From Hornefia porci (GTDB taxonomy: Bacteria; Bacillota; Clostridia; Peptostreptococcales; Anaerovoracaceae): a stretch of DNA of 64,000 bases. The notes below the pieces were generated by a model. It searched no databases, was not told the DNA's origin, and worked only from the letters and a program-made list of their open reading frames with translations. Below, piece after piece: positions 7,108 to 17,323 of this stretch (positions are counted from its first letter, which is position 1; every line of letters starts with the position of its first letter). The DNA lies in contig NZ_MJIE01000001.1 of NCBI RefSeq assembly GCF_001940235.1, forward strand, positions 1,984,001-2,048,000, given 5' to 3'. The position numbers and the translations under genes were made by a program.

Positions 7108-8634
7108 ATGGCAATTCCGATCAATATAGAAGAGCTGCTTCGTCAGCAGGTGATAGAAAGTGCACGTATAGAATACAAGGCAGATTGGAATCCAGAACCG
7201 GTTTTGCATTCTATTACTGCCTTTGCCAATGATTTTGACAACCTCGGCGGTGGATATATCGTCATAGGCGTTGAAGAACAGAATGGATACCCGAGATTCC
7301 CGGTAAAAGGCCTGGATAAAAATATATTAGATGCTATTCAGAAAGACCTTCTCAATAAGTGTAACTTTATAGAACCACGATATATACCGGTCATAGAGCC
7401 TGCGCAGATCGACGGGCGAGATATTTTTGTTTTATGGATTCCTGGAGGAGGTGACAGGCCTTATAAATGTCCGGTCAAAATATATACGGAGAAAGGCGCA
7501 AAAAAGAGCGAAAAGGCATATTATATTCGAAAAGGCTCCAATACCATCCGTGCAAATACATTGGAAGAACGAGAATTGACCGGTCTGGCAAGAAACATTC
7601 CATTTGACGATAGGATAAACCCACATGCGCAAATCGCAGATATGCGCTCCAGTCTGCTTTCAGAGTATCTTCATGCAGTTGACAGCGAATTGTACGAAGG
7701 TTCGCTTTCCCGCACGGTTGAAGATGTGGCAAGGGATATGAGACTGATTGGAGGCCCTCCGGAAGCAAGAAAGCCGATCAATGTAGGGTTGATGTTTTTC
7801 AATGAGAGACCGGATAATTTCTTCCCATATAGCCGGATCGAGGTAGTGGATAAGCCAGATCCGACTGGAATCGGGATGAGGGAGCGAATTTTTACCGGAC
7901 CACTTGATCGACAGCTACGGGATGCGTTGTCGTATATCAAAAACTATGTCATAGCGGAATACGTCACGAAGGTTCCAGATCAGGCCGAGGCGATCCGTGT
8001 GTACAACTGGCCATATAGGGCTGTTGAGGAGGCACTCAGTAATGCCGTTTACCATCGCTCCTATCAGATCCATGAGCCAATTACCGTAACAGTTACCCCT
8101 GAGCGAATGGAGATTCTGAGTCTGCCAGGGCCTGACCGTTCCATCACGGATAGTGATTTGGAAAAGAGAGTTTTGGTTTCAAGCCGATACCGGAACAGAC
8201 GTATCGGAGATTTTCTCAAAGAATTGAAAATGGTTGAGGGAAGGAATACTGGGATTCCATTGATCGTGAATGAGATGAAAAACAATGGTTCTGCTTTGCC
8301 GGTTTTCAAAACAGATGAGGACAGAAGTTATTTCAGAGTGATCCTCCCTGTTCATCCGGTATTTCTTGAGAAAAACAAAGATGATGCGAAAAAGCTGAAA
8401 GTAGGGAAACGCTCCAGACGCAGGAACAGAGAAGAACTGAAGAAGCTGGTTCTGAAAGCGTTAAAACGAAAGGGTAACCTTTCGATGAATGAGTTGGCTA
8501 CGGAGCTGGGGTATAAGAGCTTGAACGATACCCTTCGGGCTGTTGTGAAAGAGATGATAGAAGTCGGAGAAGTTACATATCTTTATCCGGACAAACCAAA
8601 TAGCAGGAATCAGAAGATATGTTTAATGAAATGA
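7108..8634 (+). CDS. AlbA_2/Schlafen-type DNA-binding protein with ATPase-like C-terminus
   Basis: A 508-residue protein. Residues about 15-140 are an AlbA_2 (divergent AAA-4/Schlafen-like) domain: ESARIEYKADWNP, then the glycine loop NLGGGYIVIGVEE. A HATPase_c_4-type region follows around 310-380 (WPYRAVEEALSNAVYHRSY, the N-box-like part). The C-terminal end (about 440-505) is a winged helix (NLSMNELATELGYKSLNDTLRAVV). Such proteins are annotated as transcriptional regulators and are often linked to mobile or defence DNA; the biochemical role is unknown. The start at 7108 has AGGAGG six bases upstream. The gene is more AT-rich than the core genes around it, which suggests acquisition. Confidence 0.8.
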   Translation: MAIPINIEELLRQQVIESARIEYKADWNPEPVLHSITAFANDFDNLGGGYIVIGVEEQNGYPRFPVKGLDKNILDAIQKDLLNKCNFIEPRYIPVIEPAQIDGRDIFVLWIPGGGDRPYKCPVKIYTEKGAKKSEKAYYIRKGSNTIRANTLEERELTGLARNIPFDDRINPHAQIADMRSSLLSEYLHAVDSELYEGSLSRTVEDVARDMRLIGGPPEARKPINVGLMFFNERPDNFFPYSRIEVVDKPDPTGIGMRERIFTGPLDRQLRDALSYIKNYVIAEYVTKVPDQAEAIRVYNWPYRAVEEALSNAVYHRSYQIHEPITVTVTPERMEILSLPGPDRSITDSDLEKRVLVSSRYRNRRIGDFLKELKMVEGRNTGIPLIVNEMKNNGSALPVFKTDEDRSYFRVILPVHPVFLEKNKDDAKKLKVGKRSRRRNREELKKLVLKALKRKGNLSMNELATELGYKSLNDTLRAVVKEMIEVGEVTYLYPDKPNSRNQKICLMK

Positions 8635-8683
8635 TATGATATCACTATAAATCAGTGGAATAGGGGACAAGGAGATTGATCAC

Positions 8684-8893
8684 ATGGACAGTATTGCGTA
8701 TTGCAAAGGAAAAGAGAAAATAGAGATTACTGCTGAAGCTCTCGGGTTTTCTGATGAAACGCTTGAAAACCTTGCGGCATGCTACCGAATGTTCTCCGCT
8801 TCTGCGATTTCCGCCCGGATGCTTTTCTTAATAGGTGAAACTGCCGGCCGCCGGTATGACTGTACATTCCGATGGCCGGCAAAGAGCGATTGA
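8684..8893 (+). CDS. Small hypothetical ORF sharing a segment with 57590-57650
   Basis: A 69-codon frame with a weak AAGGAGATTGATCAC ribosome site. Its middle, ALGFSDETLENLAACYRMFS, is matched at 57596-57655 by DNA that reads ARFSDETFENLAAGYRICS. Several differences are silent, so the segment may once have been coding in both places, or it may be part of a repeat with the GGTTTTC/GAAAACC stem. Near its 3' end TGCCGGCC/GGCCGGCA at 8842-8849 and 8874-8881 form a hairpin that could end transcription of the aldehyde dehydrogenase gene. Whether a protein is made is doubtful. Confidence 0.3.
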   Translation: MDSIAYCKGKEKIEITAEALGFSDETLENLAACYRMFSASAISARMLFLIGETAGRRYDCTFRWPAKSD

Positions 8894-8921
8894 AAAAGGA
8901 TCGGAGCAGATAATCTCTTTA

Positions 8922-10328
8922 TCAATACTGCGCAAATACTGCATCCATATCGATCTGAGCGCTGTTGATATACTTCTGGTTCGTAAACTCACGGATACCT
9001 TCCGCTCCCATCTCTCTTCCGAATCCGGAGGTTTTCACGCCGCCGAACGGAATGGCAGGGGAGGCCATGGTCGGCTGGTTGATGGAAACAGCGCCGGATT
9101 CCATCGCTGCGGCAACGAGTGCAGCATGTGCCGGATCCTCGCTGTAGACAGAACTGCCTAGTCCGAAATCGGTGCCGTTGGCAAGCGCAATTGCCTCTTC
9201 CTCGGTTTTGTAGGAGAAGAGCATCAGAACCGGTCCGAAGATCTCTTCATTGAAAATCGGATTCTCCGGCGTCACACCGGTCAGAATGGTTGGCTGCACG
9301 AATGCAGAATCTGCCGGAACCTTCGGGCCCACCTCTTCTGCAACGGCGCCGTTTGCGACAGCCCTGGCGATCTGGCTTCTGACCTTGTCTGCAGCCTTCT
9401 TCGAGCAGACCGGAGACAGCGTAGTATCCGGATCCAGCGGATCACCCACTGTCATGGAGTCGATTGCCTGCCGCACGCCTGCCTTGAAGGCGTCAAACAT
9501 GGATTCATGGATGAACATTCTCTTGTCACCGGCACATACCTGACCGGAGATCGTCATTCGGCCCATGATGGCGCCAGTTACCGCCTTCTGCAGATCTGCA
9601 TCCGGAAGCACCACCATTGCATCGGATCCGCCCAGCTCCATGACACACTTCTTCAGATTCTTTCCGGATTCGGCAGCAATCTCGCGGCCAACCGGCGTGG
9701 AACCGGTCAGTGTAATACCGCAGATCCTTTTGTCCGCAATCAGCGCACTGGACTGGTCATAATCAATGAAGAGGTTCGTGAAGCATCCGTCCGGGAACCC
9801 GGCGTCGCGGTAGAGCTTTTCCATCGCCAGCGCGCACTGCGGGCAGTTGCTGGCATGCTTTAATACCACTACATTTCCTGCCATCAGCTGCGCTGCGGAG
9901 GGCCTTGTCATCTGGAAGAACGGTACATTCCACGGCTCGATCATGTATATGATGCCGAGCGGCTGATAGATGCCCACGGCGTTTCCTGCCATCTGGTCAG
10001 TCGTCTTGACGAAATGAGGCTTCAGGAGCTCTTTTGCGTTGTCTGCATAGTACTCCATGATGTCAGCGCAGAGGTTCATTTCCCAGGCAGAGATGGTGAC
10101 GAGTTTTCCGGTCTCAATCGTGTTGATGGCAGCAAGTTCATCTCGTCTCTCCCTTGCCAGCTGTGCGGCTTTTTTCATTAATGCCGCCCGTTCCTCGAAG
10201 GTGGTTTTGGACCAGCTCTCATAGGCCTCCTGCGCCTTCGCAATTTTTCCCTCGAGTTCCTCGTCGGTAAGATTGCTGAATTCCTTTGTTACTTCTCCTG
10301 TGTAAGGGTTTGTTGTTTTGTAGGCCAT
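8922..10328 (-). CDS. NAD(P)-dependent aldehyde dehydrogenase, succinate-semialdehyde type
   Basis: A 468-residue soluble enzyme of the aldehyde dehydrogenase superfamily, oxidising an aldehyde to the acid with NAD(P). YMIEPWNVPFFQ contains the conserved catalytic-site Asn, MELGGSD holds the general-base Glu, and GQVCAGDKR the nucleophilic Cys. EIFGPVLMLFSY is also typical. The sequence resembles the YneI/Sad-type succinate-semialdehyde dehydrogenases most, but the substrate cannot be read from the sequence. AGAGAGGAAATT precedes the ATG. It stands alone between an acquired region and birA, so no pathway partner is visible. Confidence 0.85.
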   Translation of the reverse strand: MAYKTTNPYTGEVTKEFSNLTDEELEGKIAKAQEAYESWSKTTFEERAALMKKAAQLARERRDELAAINTIETGKLVTISAWEMNLCADIMEYYADNAKELLKPHFVKTTDQMAGNAVGIYQPLGIIYMIEPWNVPFFQMTRPSAAQLMAGNVVVLKHASNCPQCALAMEKLYRDAGFPDGCFTNLFIDYDQSSALIADKRICGITLTGSTPVGREIAAESGKNLKKCVMELGGSDAMVVLPDADLQKAVTGAIMGRMTISGQVCAGDKRMFIHESMFDAFKAGVRQAIDSMTVGDPLDPDTTLSPVCSKKAADKVRSQIARAVANGAVAEEVGPKVPADSAFVQPTILTGVTPENPIFNEEIFGPVLMLFSYKTEEEAIALANGTDFGLGSSVYSEDPAHAALVAAAMESGAVSINQPTMASPAIPFGGVKTSGFGREMGAEGIREFTNQKYINSAQIDMDAVFAQY

Positions 10329-10833
10329 TGTAATTTCCTCTCTTTCTTTACGTACTTTATCCGGATGTGATTTTTTTTTTGATCTTTAAAAATATCGTAC
10401 ACAATGTCTGTCATCTGATGATCTGCAGCGGCCGGGGTCTGTTCCTTCCCTCGTATCCGGTCTTTGCAGCCGGTACCGGGCCGGTCGCCTTATCAAAAAC
10501 GGCGGTGTCACCAAGGCCTCCGGTACTTGCAAATCCTGTTGACAGTGATAAGAATACAATAAAAACGGACGAAAATGAACATCATAAGATTCCAGGGAAC
10601 AAATCATTTTGTGCCATTCGATACTTTACAAAAATCGAATTATCAGAGGTTTGCAGAATTGAGTTTACAACCTGTTTCCGGGCCGCGTTGTTTTTTTACA
10701 GGATGAAAAGAACTTGCTCGTTAACTTGCTCATTGATTTAATATGAGACAGTTAACGAGGCAGTTGAGGAGTCCGTCATAGTGGCAGTTGAGAACAAAAC
10801 CTTTCGGGAGAAACCGTCGTCATAACTGCCGGG
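10329..10833. other. 505-bp intergenic region with a nested hairpin
   Basis: No credible gene. CTCGTTAAC at 10717-10725 and GTTAACGAG at 10751-10759 form a stem with a second CTCAT/ATGAG stem inside, about 75 bp beyond the birA stop; it may terminate birA. A run of ten T at about 10371-10380 lies in the upstream region of the aldehyde dehydrogenase. Open frames at 10367 and 10386 have no ribosome binding site. Confidence 0.5.
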
Positions 10834-11808
10834 TTACTGCGCCGGCGCGATGGAAATTTCGCCGGTGTGGAGTGTTTCAAGTATGCCGGCGCGGGGGCCT
10901 TCCAGATATTCGACGACCAGACCGCCGTCTTCATCAATATCCCGGGCAAGTGCGAGTGTGCTCCGGGAGTCGTAATGAGCGTGAACGAGGATCCTTTGTC
11001 CCAGGATAAAACAGCGCGCGCGGTATTCCGAAAAAAAGGAACGGGATTCGATGTTCTCCAGGACGTCGGCGGTCTGGTTGATCAGCTCTCCGGCCAGCTC
11101 GCCCCGGGAGAAGGCGCCCGGCGTGTCTGAAATGCATCCGGCGATATGGCTGATTTCCGGTGAGAAACTGCCAGGGAAACAGTTTATGCCGGTGCCGATA
11201 ATCAGCGAATCGATTTCGCCGGTCTCCAGATTCGACTGAGCTTCCGTGAGAATGCCGCAGATTTTCTTTTGTTCCAGGAAAATATCGTTGACCCATTTTA
11301 TGGAAGGGCTCACGCCGCAGACCCTCTCGATGGCGCGGCATGTGGCGACGGCGCAGGCCATGGTGACGAACAGGGCTTTGTTCAGAGCGAAGGCCGGCTT
11401 CAGAGCGATGGTCATGTAGAGACCTGTGCCTCCCGGCGATTCAAAAGACCTCCCCAGCCGGCCGCGGCCGGCTGACTGCTGATTGGCGATTATGGCCGCG
11501 GGACGGTGGCTGAGCGGCATGGACCGGGCAATATCGTTGGTGGAGGTAACGACGTCGTGAACCTGAACATCGCAGGGAACCCTCAGCACGGATTCCACAT
11601 CGCCGGGCGTCAGCGGATCCGCAGCGGCAGTCAGCCGATAGCCGGCGTTGGATCTGCCTTCAATCGGATAGCCCTCCTTTTTCAGCTGTGCGACAGCCTT
11701 CCAGACTGAGTTTCTGGACACCCCCAATGTTTCACCGATTTTCTGCCCGGAGAGAAACTCTCCCCGGCTGCTCCTGAGAAGCTTCAGCAGCTCTGTTCGT
11801 GTTGTCAT
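10834..11808 (-). CDS. birA: Biotin--protein ligase and biotin operon repressor
   Basis: A 324-residue bifunctional BirA. Residues 1-65 are a winged helix (LSGQKIGETLGVSRNSVWKAVAQL). The catalytic domain has the biotinyl-AMP loop motif in NQQSAGRGRLGRSF, with IKWVNDIF and GTGINC further on. A C-terminal SH3-like part follows (about 270-320). It makes biotinyl-5'-AMP, attaches biotin to carboxylase subunits, and probably represses biotin genes. The ATG is preceded by AGGAGGAAATC. No biotin synthesis gene is in the window, so its target operon is elsewhere. Confidence 0.93.
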   Translation of the reverse strand: MTTRTELLKLLRSSRGEFLSGQKIGETLGVSRNSVWKAVAQLKKEGYPIEGRSNAGYRLTAAADPLTPGDVESVLRVPCDVQVHDVVTSTNDIARSMPLSHRPAAIIANQQSAGRGRLGRSFESPGGTGLYMTIALKPAFALNKALFVTMACAVATCRAIERVCGVSPSIKWVNDIFLEQKKICGILTEAQSNLETGEIDSLIIGTGINCFPGSFSPEISHIAGCISDTPGAFSRGELAGELINQTADVLENIESRSFFSEYRARCFILGQRILVHAHYDSRSTLALARDIDEDGGLVVEYLEGPRAGILETLHTGEISIAPAQ

Positions 11809-12058
11809 GATTTCCTCCTGACGTGTGAGTTCATAGATTGTGAATATTATTTTACACCGATGCTGTCCCTGTTTTCAAGCGGCAACTGCTTTCAAGCGGC
11901 AACTGCCCGGCGGCGGTATTGGGCGTTGTGAAGATTCGCTGAACTCACTGCGTTCCCCTTTATTTTCCATTCGTTATATGGTATGATAAATTGATGAACT
12001 GTCACCGGAGAACGTGTTGTCGGCCGCCTGCCGGCAGCAGATGGAGGAATCGGATTCA

Positions 12059-13351
12059 ATGGACGCCCGACAATATGGGATGTATATTACGGCCATCGTG
12101 TGCCTGCTGATTCTGTCAGCATATTTTTCTGCCACGGAAACAGCGTTTACCTCGCTGAACAAAATCCGGCTGAAGAATCAAGCCAACGACGGCGACCGCA
12201 GGGCGAAACGCGTGCTGGAGCTGGCAGACCAGTACGATCGCCTTTTGTCAACCATTCTCGTGGGCAACAATATCGCCAACATCACCAACACCGCTGTCGC
12301 GACGGTGTTCTTTGTGGCGCTTTACGGCCGCTACGGAGCAACGATATCGACGGTGGCTATGACCCTGGTTGTCCTGATTTTCGGAGAAGTCTCGCCCAAG
12401 AGCCTCGCCAAGGAATATCCGGAGAGCTTCGCCCGGTTCGCCGCACCGCTGATTCGCGTATTAATGATCGTCTTCACGCCGGTCAACTGGCTGTTCAGCC
12501 TGTGGAAAAAATTCCTGATGATTTTGTTCAAGGCAAGTCCTGAGCATTCCATCAGCGAGGAGGAGCTGAAGACCATCGTCGAGGAGGCGGAGACCGAGGG
12601 CAGCATCATGTCCGACCAGAGCGAACTGATCCAGAACGCTATTGAATTCAACGATCTGGAGGCCTGGGATGTGCTGACGCCGCGGGTGGATATCAAGGCT
12701 ATCGATATCGAGGCGACAAAGAAGGACGTTGCGGCGCTGTTCAAAGACACCGGCTTTTCCAGAGTCCCCGTCTATGAGGGGGATCTGGACAAGATTCTGG
12801 GCGTGCTGAATCAGAAGGATTTTCACAATTTCATCTCCGGATCCCGCAAGACCATTGCCGACTATGTCAAGCCTGTGGTCTTTGTGGCCGGCTCCATCAA
12901 ATGTGCTGATCTGCTCAAGAAGATGCAGGCGAGCAAATCCCAGATTGCCATCGTCGTGGACGAGTACGGTGGGACAGAGGGACTGGTGACGATGGAGGAC
13001 ATCATAGAGGAGCTTGTGGGCGAAATCTATGATGAGCACGACGAGGTGGAAAGCCCGGACATCACACTCCTGCAGGACGGAAGCTACCGCATCCTGGGCA
13101 GTACCAACGTAGAGAAGATGTTCGACTACTTCGATGAAGAGGAAGAACTGGATGCGACCACTGTAAACGGATGGGTGGTGCTTCTGATCGATAAGATGCC
13201 TGCGGCGGGCGACAGCTTTGAATACGACGCGGGCGACAAAGTATTTACCGGCAAGGTGACCCGTGCGGACAGCCGCAAGGCACTGGAAATCAACCTGAGG
13301 GTGGAAGAGAAGCCGGAAGAGGAACTGCAGAAAGGGGACAGCAGAAAATGA
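12059..13351 (+). CDS. CorC/HlyC-family membrane protein with CBS domains (CNNM type)
   Basis: A 430-residue membrane protein. An N-terminal DUF21/CNNM domain (about 1-185) has several membrane segments and begins [22 protein letters not shown] pair follows (about 195-320, with [16 protein letters not shown] and [19 protein letters not shown]). A C-terminal CorC_HlyC transporter-associated domain is at about 335-415. Relatives take part in magnesium or other cation export and regulation; direct haemolysin activity is not implied. GGAGG lies 11 bases before the chosen ATG; a start at 12014 is in frame but weaker. The stop codon overlaps the secA start (ATGA), so both are co-translated. Confidence 0.88.
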   Translation: MDARQYGMYITAIVCLLILSAYFSATETAFTSLNKIRLKNQANDGDRRAKRVLELADQYDRLLSTILVGNNIANITNTAVATVFFVALYGRYGATISTVAMTLVVLIFGEVSPKSLAKEYPESFARFAAPLIRVLMIVFTPVNWLFSLWKKFLMILFKASPEHSISEEELKTIVEEAETEGSIMSDQSELIQNAIEFNDLEAWDVLTPRVDIKAIDIEATKKDVAALFKDTGFSRVPVYEGDLDKILGVLNQKDFHNFISGSRKTIADYVKPVVFVAGSIKCADLLKKMQASKSQIAIVVDEYGGTEGLVTMEDIIEELVGEIYDEHDEVESPDITLLQDGSYRILGSTNVEKMFDYFDEEEELDATTVNGWVVLLIDKMPAAGDSFEYDAGDKVFTGKVTRADSRKALEINLRVEEKPEEELQKGDSRK

Positions 13352-16182
13352 GCCTGGTAGAAAAAATATTTGGCGACCTGAACAAAAGAGAGGTCAGAAA
13401 AATCGAGAAAATCGCAGACCGCGTCGAAGCCTATGATGAAGAGCTGCAGGCGCTGACCGATGAGGAGCTGAAGGCGAAGACGCCGGAGTTCAGGGAACGG
13501 CTGGAAAACGGAGAGACACTGGACGATATCCTTCCGGAAGCCTTCGCGGTGTGCCGTGAAGCGGCCTGGCGTGTTCTGGGCATGAAGCACTTTCACGTTC
13601 AGCTGATCGGCGGCGTGGTGCTCCATCAGGGCCGTATCGCCGAGATGAAGACCGGTGAAGGTAAGACTCTCGTGGCGACACTGCCGGTGTATCTGAACGC
13701 TCTGTCCGGAAAAGGCGTTCACGTGGTGACAGTGAACGACTATCTGGCGAAGCGCGACTCGGAGTGGATGGGAAAGCTCTATACCTGGCTGGGTCTTACC
13801 GTCGGCTGTGTGATCCACGGGATCAGCGATGAGACGAGGCGCGCGGCGTATCAGGCAGACGTTACCTATGGCACAAATAACGAGTTCGGCTTCGATTATC
13901 TGCGGGATAACATGGTCACCTATGAAGAGGAGCTGATGCAGCGCGGCCTGAACTTCGCCATCGTGGACGAGGTGGACTCCATCCTTATCGACGAGGCAAG
14001 AACCCCGCTGATTATTTCCGGGCAGGGAAACCAGTCCACCGATATGTACCGCCAGGCGGATCGCTTTGTAAAGGACCTGAAAAAGGGCTATAAGACGGAT
14101 CCCAAGGCGGAGGAGCCGGATGACCCGGATGCGGATTATGAAGTCGAGGAAAAGGACGAACAGGTGTCTCTGACGGACAAGGGCGTCAAGCTCGCGGAGG
14201 CGTTCTTCGGGCTGGAGAATCTCGGAGATCCGGAAAATATGGAAATCAACCATGCGATTCAGCAGGCGCTGAAGGCGCATTCTCTGATGGAACGGGATGT
14301 GGACTATATCGTCAAGGACGGCGAGATTATCATTGTCGATGAATTCACCGGACGTCTGATGTTTGGACGCCGTTACAGCAACGGGCTGCACCAGGCCATC
14401 GAGGCCAAGGAACATCTGAAGGTCCGCTCGGAATCCAAGACGCTGGCCACCATCACGCTGCAGAACCTGTTCCGTATGTATGAGAAGCTGGCGGGCATGA
14501 CCGGTACCGCCAAGACGGAAGAAGACGAGTTCAGAGACATCTACAACATGGACGTCGTCGTGATCCCCACCAATAAGCCCGTCATCCGCAACGACATGCA
14601 GGACGCCGTCTATCAGACAGAGCGCGGGAAGTTCCTGGCGATTGCGGACAGAGTGGCGGAGGTTCACAAAACCGGCCAGCCGGTGCTGGTGGGCACGATT
14701 TCCATCGAGAAGTCGGAGATCGTCAGCGATCTGCTGAAAAAACGGGGCATCCCCCACAACGTGCTGAACGCCAAGCAGCATGAGAAGGAAGCGGAAATCG
14801 TCGCGGAGGCCGGACGCCTGGGCATGGTCACCATCGCCACCAACATGGCCGGCCGCGGTACCGATATTATCCTGGGCGGAAATCCGGACTTTGAGGCCCG
14901 GCGCGAGATGAAGAAGAAGGGATACTCGGAGGAGGCCGTCAGCTTCGCCACCGGATTTGCCAAGTCAGACGACGAGGAGCTGATGGACGCGCGGCGGGCG
15001 TATCAGGAATTCTACGACGCAGTCAAGGAAGAAAGAGACGAGGAGCACAACAAGGTCGTGGAACTGGGCGGACTCTGCATCATCGGTACGGAGCGTCATG
15101 AATCCAGACGTATCGACAACCAGCTGCGCGGACGTGCCGGCCGTCAGGGCGACCCCGGTACGACCCAGTTCTTTATTTCTCTGGAGGACGAGCTGATGCG
15201 TCTGTTCGGCGGCGAAAGGATGCAGAACATCGTCGCAAGAATGGGACTGGAGGAGAACGAATCCATTGAAGCCGGAATGCTGTCCCGCTCCATCGAGGGT
15301 GCGCAGAAGAAGGTGGAGGGCCGCAACTTCGGAATCCGTAAATACGTACTCCAGTACGATAATGTCATGAACAAACAAAGGGAGATCATCTACGGCGAAC
15401 GCCGCAAGGTGCTGTTCGGCGAGGATCTCAGAGAATACATCATGAACATGATGAAGGATCTGGTGCACGAAACCGTGCAGAGCGTTGTTCTGGAATCCAA
15501 GTTCCCGGAGGAATGGGACTTCCCGACGCTGAACCGGAACCTGAAGCGCATTACCAGACAGTATCAGGGCAAAGACGAGTACGATACCGACGAATTGATC
15601 TCCATGACGCCGGAATCCCTGGAAGAGGATATCGACGCGCAGTTCGAGGCGATGTACGAGAAGAAGGAACAGGAAATCGGCATAGAGCGTATGCGTGAGG
15701 TGGAACGTATGATTCTGCTGCGCGTTGTGGACAATCACTGGATGGACCAGATCGACGCCATGGATCAGCTGCGGGAGGGAATCGGGCTTCGCGCGCTCGG
15801 CCAGCAGGATCCTGTTGCGGCCTACGGACAGGAAGGCTTCGATATGTTCGAGGGCATGATTAACGAGATTAAAGAAGAGACCGTCCAGTACTGCTACAGC
15901 GTCACGCTGGAAACCGATACAGAGAGACGCACCGTGATCCAGATCGGCGGAGAATCCAAGGCGGAGGATGTAGACTCCGGAATTCTGCAGGCGATGGCCG
16001 GCGGAATGGAAGAGGAGCTCCCCGAGGGGGCGGAGATGCCCGAGAGAGAAAAGAAGCAGCAGACCGTGCGCCGCGATCATCCCAAGCTGGGACGCAACGA
16101 CAAATGCTGGTGCGGCAGCGGAAAGAAATACAAAAACTGCCATATGCAGTCCGACCTTGAGAAGGAAAGGGAGAATATGTAA
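13348..16182 (+). CDS. secA: Protein translocase ATPase SecA
   Basis: The motor that pushes preproteins through SecYEG using ATP. It is 944 residues, somewhat longer than the usual 840-900. Walker A MKTGEGKT is at residues 100-107, and the DEAD-like segment [17 protein letters not shown] is near 210. The helicase motif [16 protein letters not shown] and [13 protein letters not shown] sit further on. The C-terminal zinc-binding tail [13 protein letters not shown] (about 919-931) binds SecB-like partners or phospholipid in relatives. The gene overlaps the CorC-like gene by four bases and prfB by one (TAATG), so the three form a tightly coupled operon. It looks intact. Confidence 0.98.
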   Translation: MSLVEKIFGDLNKREVRKIEKIADRVEAYDEELQALTDEELKAKTPEFRERLENGETLDDILPEAFAVCREAAWRVLGMKHFHVQLIGGVVLHQGRIAEMKTGEGKTLVATLPVYLNALSGKGVHVVTVNDYLAKRDSEWMGKLYTWLGLTVGCVIHGISDETRRAAYQADVTYGTNNEFGFDYLRDNMVTYEEELMQRGLNFAIVDEVDSILIDEARTPLIISGQGNQSTDMYRQADRFVKDLKKGYKTDPKAEEPDDPDADYEVEEKDEQVSLTDKGVKLAEAFFGLENLGDPENMEINHAIQQALKAHSLMERDVDYIVKDGEIIIVDEFTGRLMFGRRYSNGLHQAIEAKEHLKVRSESKTLATITLQNLFRMYEKLAGMTGTAKTEEDEFRDIYNMDVVVIPTNKPVIRNDMQDAVYQTERGKFLAIADRVAEVHKTGQPVLVGTISIEKSEIVSDLLKKRGIPHNVLNAKQHEKEAEIVAEAGRLGMVTIATNMAGRGTDIILGGNPDFEARREMKKKGYSEEAVSFATGFAKSDDEELMDARRAYQEFYDAVKEERDEEHNKVVELGGLCIIGTERHESRRIDNQLRGRAGRQGDPGTTQFFISLEDELMRLFGGERMQNIVARMGLEENESIEAGMLSRSIEGAQKKVEGRNFGIRKYVLQYDNVMNKQREIIYGERRKVLFGEDLREYIMNMMKDLVHETVQSVVLESKFPEEWDFPTLNRNLKRITRQYQGKDEYDTDELISMTPESLEEDIDAQFEAMYEKKEQEIGIERMREVERMILLRVVDNHWMDQIDAMDQLREGIGLRALGQQDPVAAYGQEGFDMFEGMINEIKEETVQYCYSVTLETDTERRTVIQIGGESKAEDVDSGILQAMAGGMEEELPEGAEMPEREKKQQTVRRDHPKLGRNDKCWCGSGKKYKNCHMQSDLEKERENM

Positions 16183-17279
16183 TGCTCAAATTAGATCCGA
16201 TAAAGCAGGAACTGCCCGCGAAAAAGAAGACGCTCACCGAAATCGGCGAGTCGCTGGGACTGGAGGAACTGAAAAAGCAGGCAGAAGAACTGAATCAGAA
16301 GACGATGGCAGAAGGTTTCTGGGACGATCCGGAGGCCGCGCAGGCTCTGCTGAAGAAGAAGAGCGGCATCGACGGACGAATCGAGAAGTATGAGAAGCTG
16401 TCCGCAGAGCTGTCGGATCTCGGGGAACTGGCCGATCTGGCAGACGAGATGGAGGATGAAGAGGAAGCTGATAACGTAATTGAAGGGTTCCGGGCGTTTT
16501 CCGAGAAACTGGAGAGCTTCAAGCTGGAAACACTGCTGAGCGGAAAGTATGACCACAACAGCGCTGTTTTGTCCCTGCACGCGGGAGCCGGCGGCGTAGA
16601 AGCCATGGACTGGGCGGAGATGCTTCTCAGGATGTACACCCGCTGGGCAGAATCCAGGGGGTATACCGTGAACATCGTCGATCTTCAGGACGATACGGAG
16701 GCCGGTATCAAGAGCGCCACGTTCCTGGTGGAAGGCGAGAACGCCTACGGTTATCTGAAGCATGAGCAGGGCGTCCATCGCCTGGTGCGGATTTCCCCGT
16801 TCAATGCGGCGGGCAAGCGGCAGACATCCTTTGCGGCGCTGGAGGTGATGCCGGAAATCGACGACGACATCGAGGTGGACATCGACCCCAATGACATCCG
16901 CGTAGACACCTACCGCAGCAGCGGGGCCGGCGGCCAGCACGTCAACAAAACCGATTCGGCCATCCGCATCACCCACATTCCGACCAACATCGTCGTCACC
17001 TGTCAGAACGAACGAAGCCAGCACCAGAACCGCGAGGTCGCCATGAAGATTCTGATGTCCAAGCTGATGGATCTTGCGGAGCAGCAGCACAAGGAAGACC
17101 TGAAGGAAATTAAAGGGGACTTTTCCCAGATAACCTGGGGCTCGCAGATTCGGTCTTACGTGTTCCAGCCCTATACGATGGTGAAGGACCACAGGACCGG
17201 AGCGGAGGTCGGAAACGTCAGCGCAGTCATGGACGGCGCACTGGATCCTTTTATAAATGAAGAGTTGAAGCAGCTGTAA
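16182..17279 (+). CDS. prfB: Peptide chain release factor 2 (no programmed frameshift)
   Basis: RF2 ends translation at UGA and UAA codons. The protein has 365 residues, the normal length. The stop-recognition tripeptide lies in RISPFNAAG (about residue 205). The GGQ motif in SSGAGGQHVNKTDSA (about 250) triggers peptide release. In many bacteria the gene carries an in-frame UGA near codon 26 that must be bypassed by +1 frameshifting. Here the whole frame is continuous from the ATG, so that autoregulation is absent. The ATG overlaps the secA stop (TAATG). Confidence 0.97.
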   Translation: MLKLDPIKQELPAKKKTLTEIGESLGLEELKKQAEELNQKTMAEGFWDDPEAAQALLKKKSGIDGRIEKYEKLSAELSDLGELADLADEMEDEEEADNVIEGFRAFSEKLESFKLETLLSGKYDHNSAVLSLHAGAGGVEAMDWAEMLLRMYTRWAESRGYTVNIVDLQDDTEAGIKSATFLVEGENAYGYLKHEQGVHRLVRISPFNAAGKRQTSFAALEVMPEIDDDIEVDIDPNDIRVDTYRSSGAGGQHVNKTDSAIRITHIPTNIVVTCQNERSQHQNREVAMKILMSKLMDLAEQQHKEDLKEIKGDFSQITWGSQIRSYVFQPYTMVKDHRTGAEVGNVSAVMDGALDPFINEELKQL

Positions 17280-17284
17280 ACAGG

Positions 17285-17312
17285 CGGCCGGCTCAGGGCC
17301 GGCCGTCTTTTA
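17285..17312 (+). terminator. Rho-independent terminator of the secA-prfB operon
   Basis: CGGCCGGC and GCCGGCCG form a perfect 8-bp stem around a five-base loop, followed by TCTTTTA. Confidence 0.85.
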
Positions 17313-17323
17313 TAAGGAGAATT

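Noticed and set aside
10539..10560. TTGACA with TACAAT as a promoter
   Set aside because: The spacing of 10 bp is too short.
13126..14781. Minus-strand frame of 551 codons
   Set aside because: It is antisense to corC and secA, His/Leu-rich, and arises from their codon bias.
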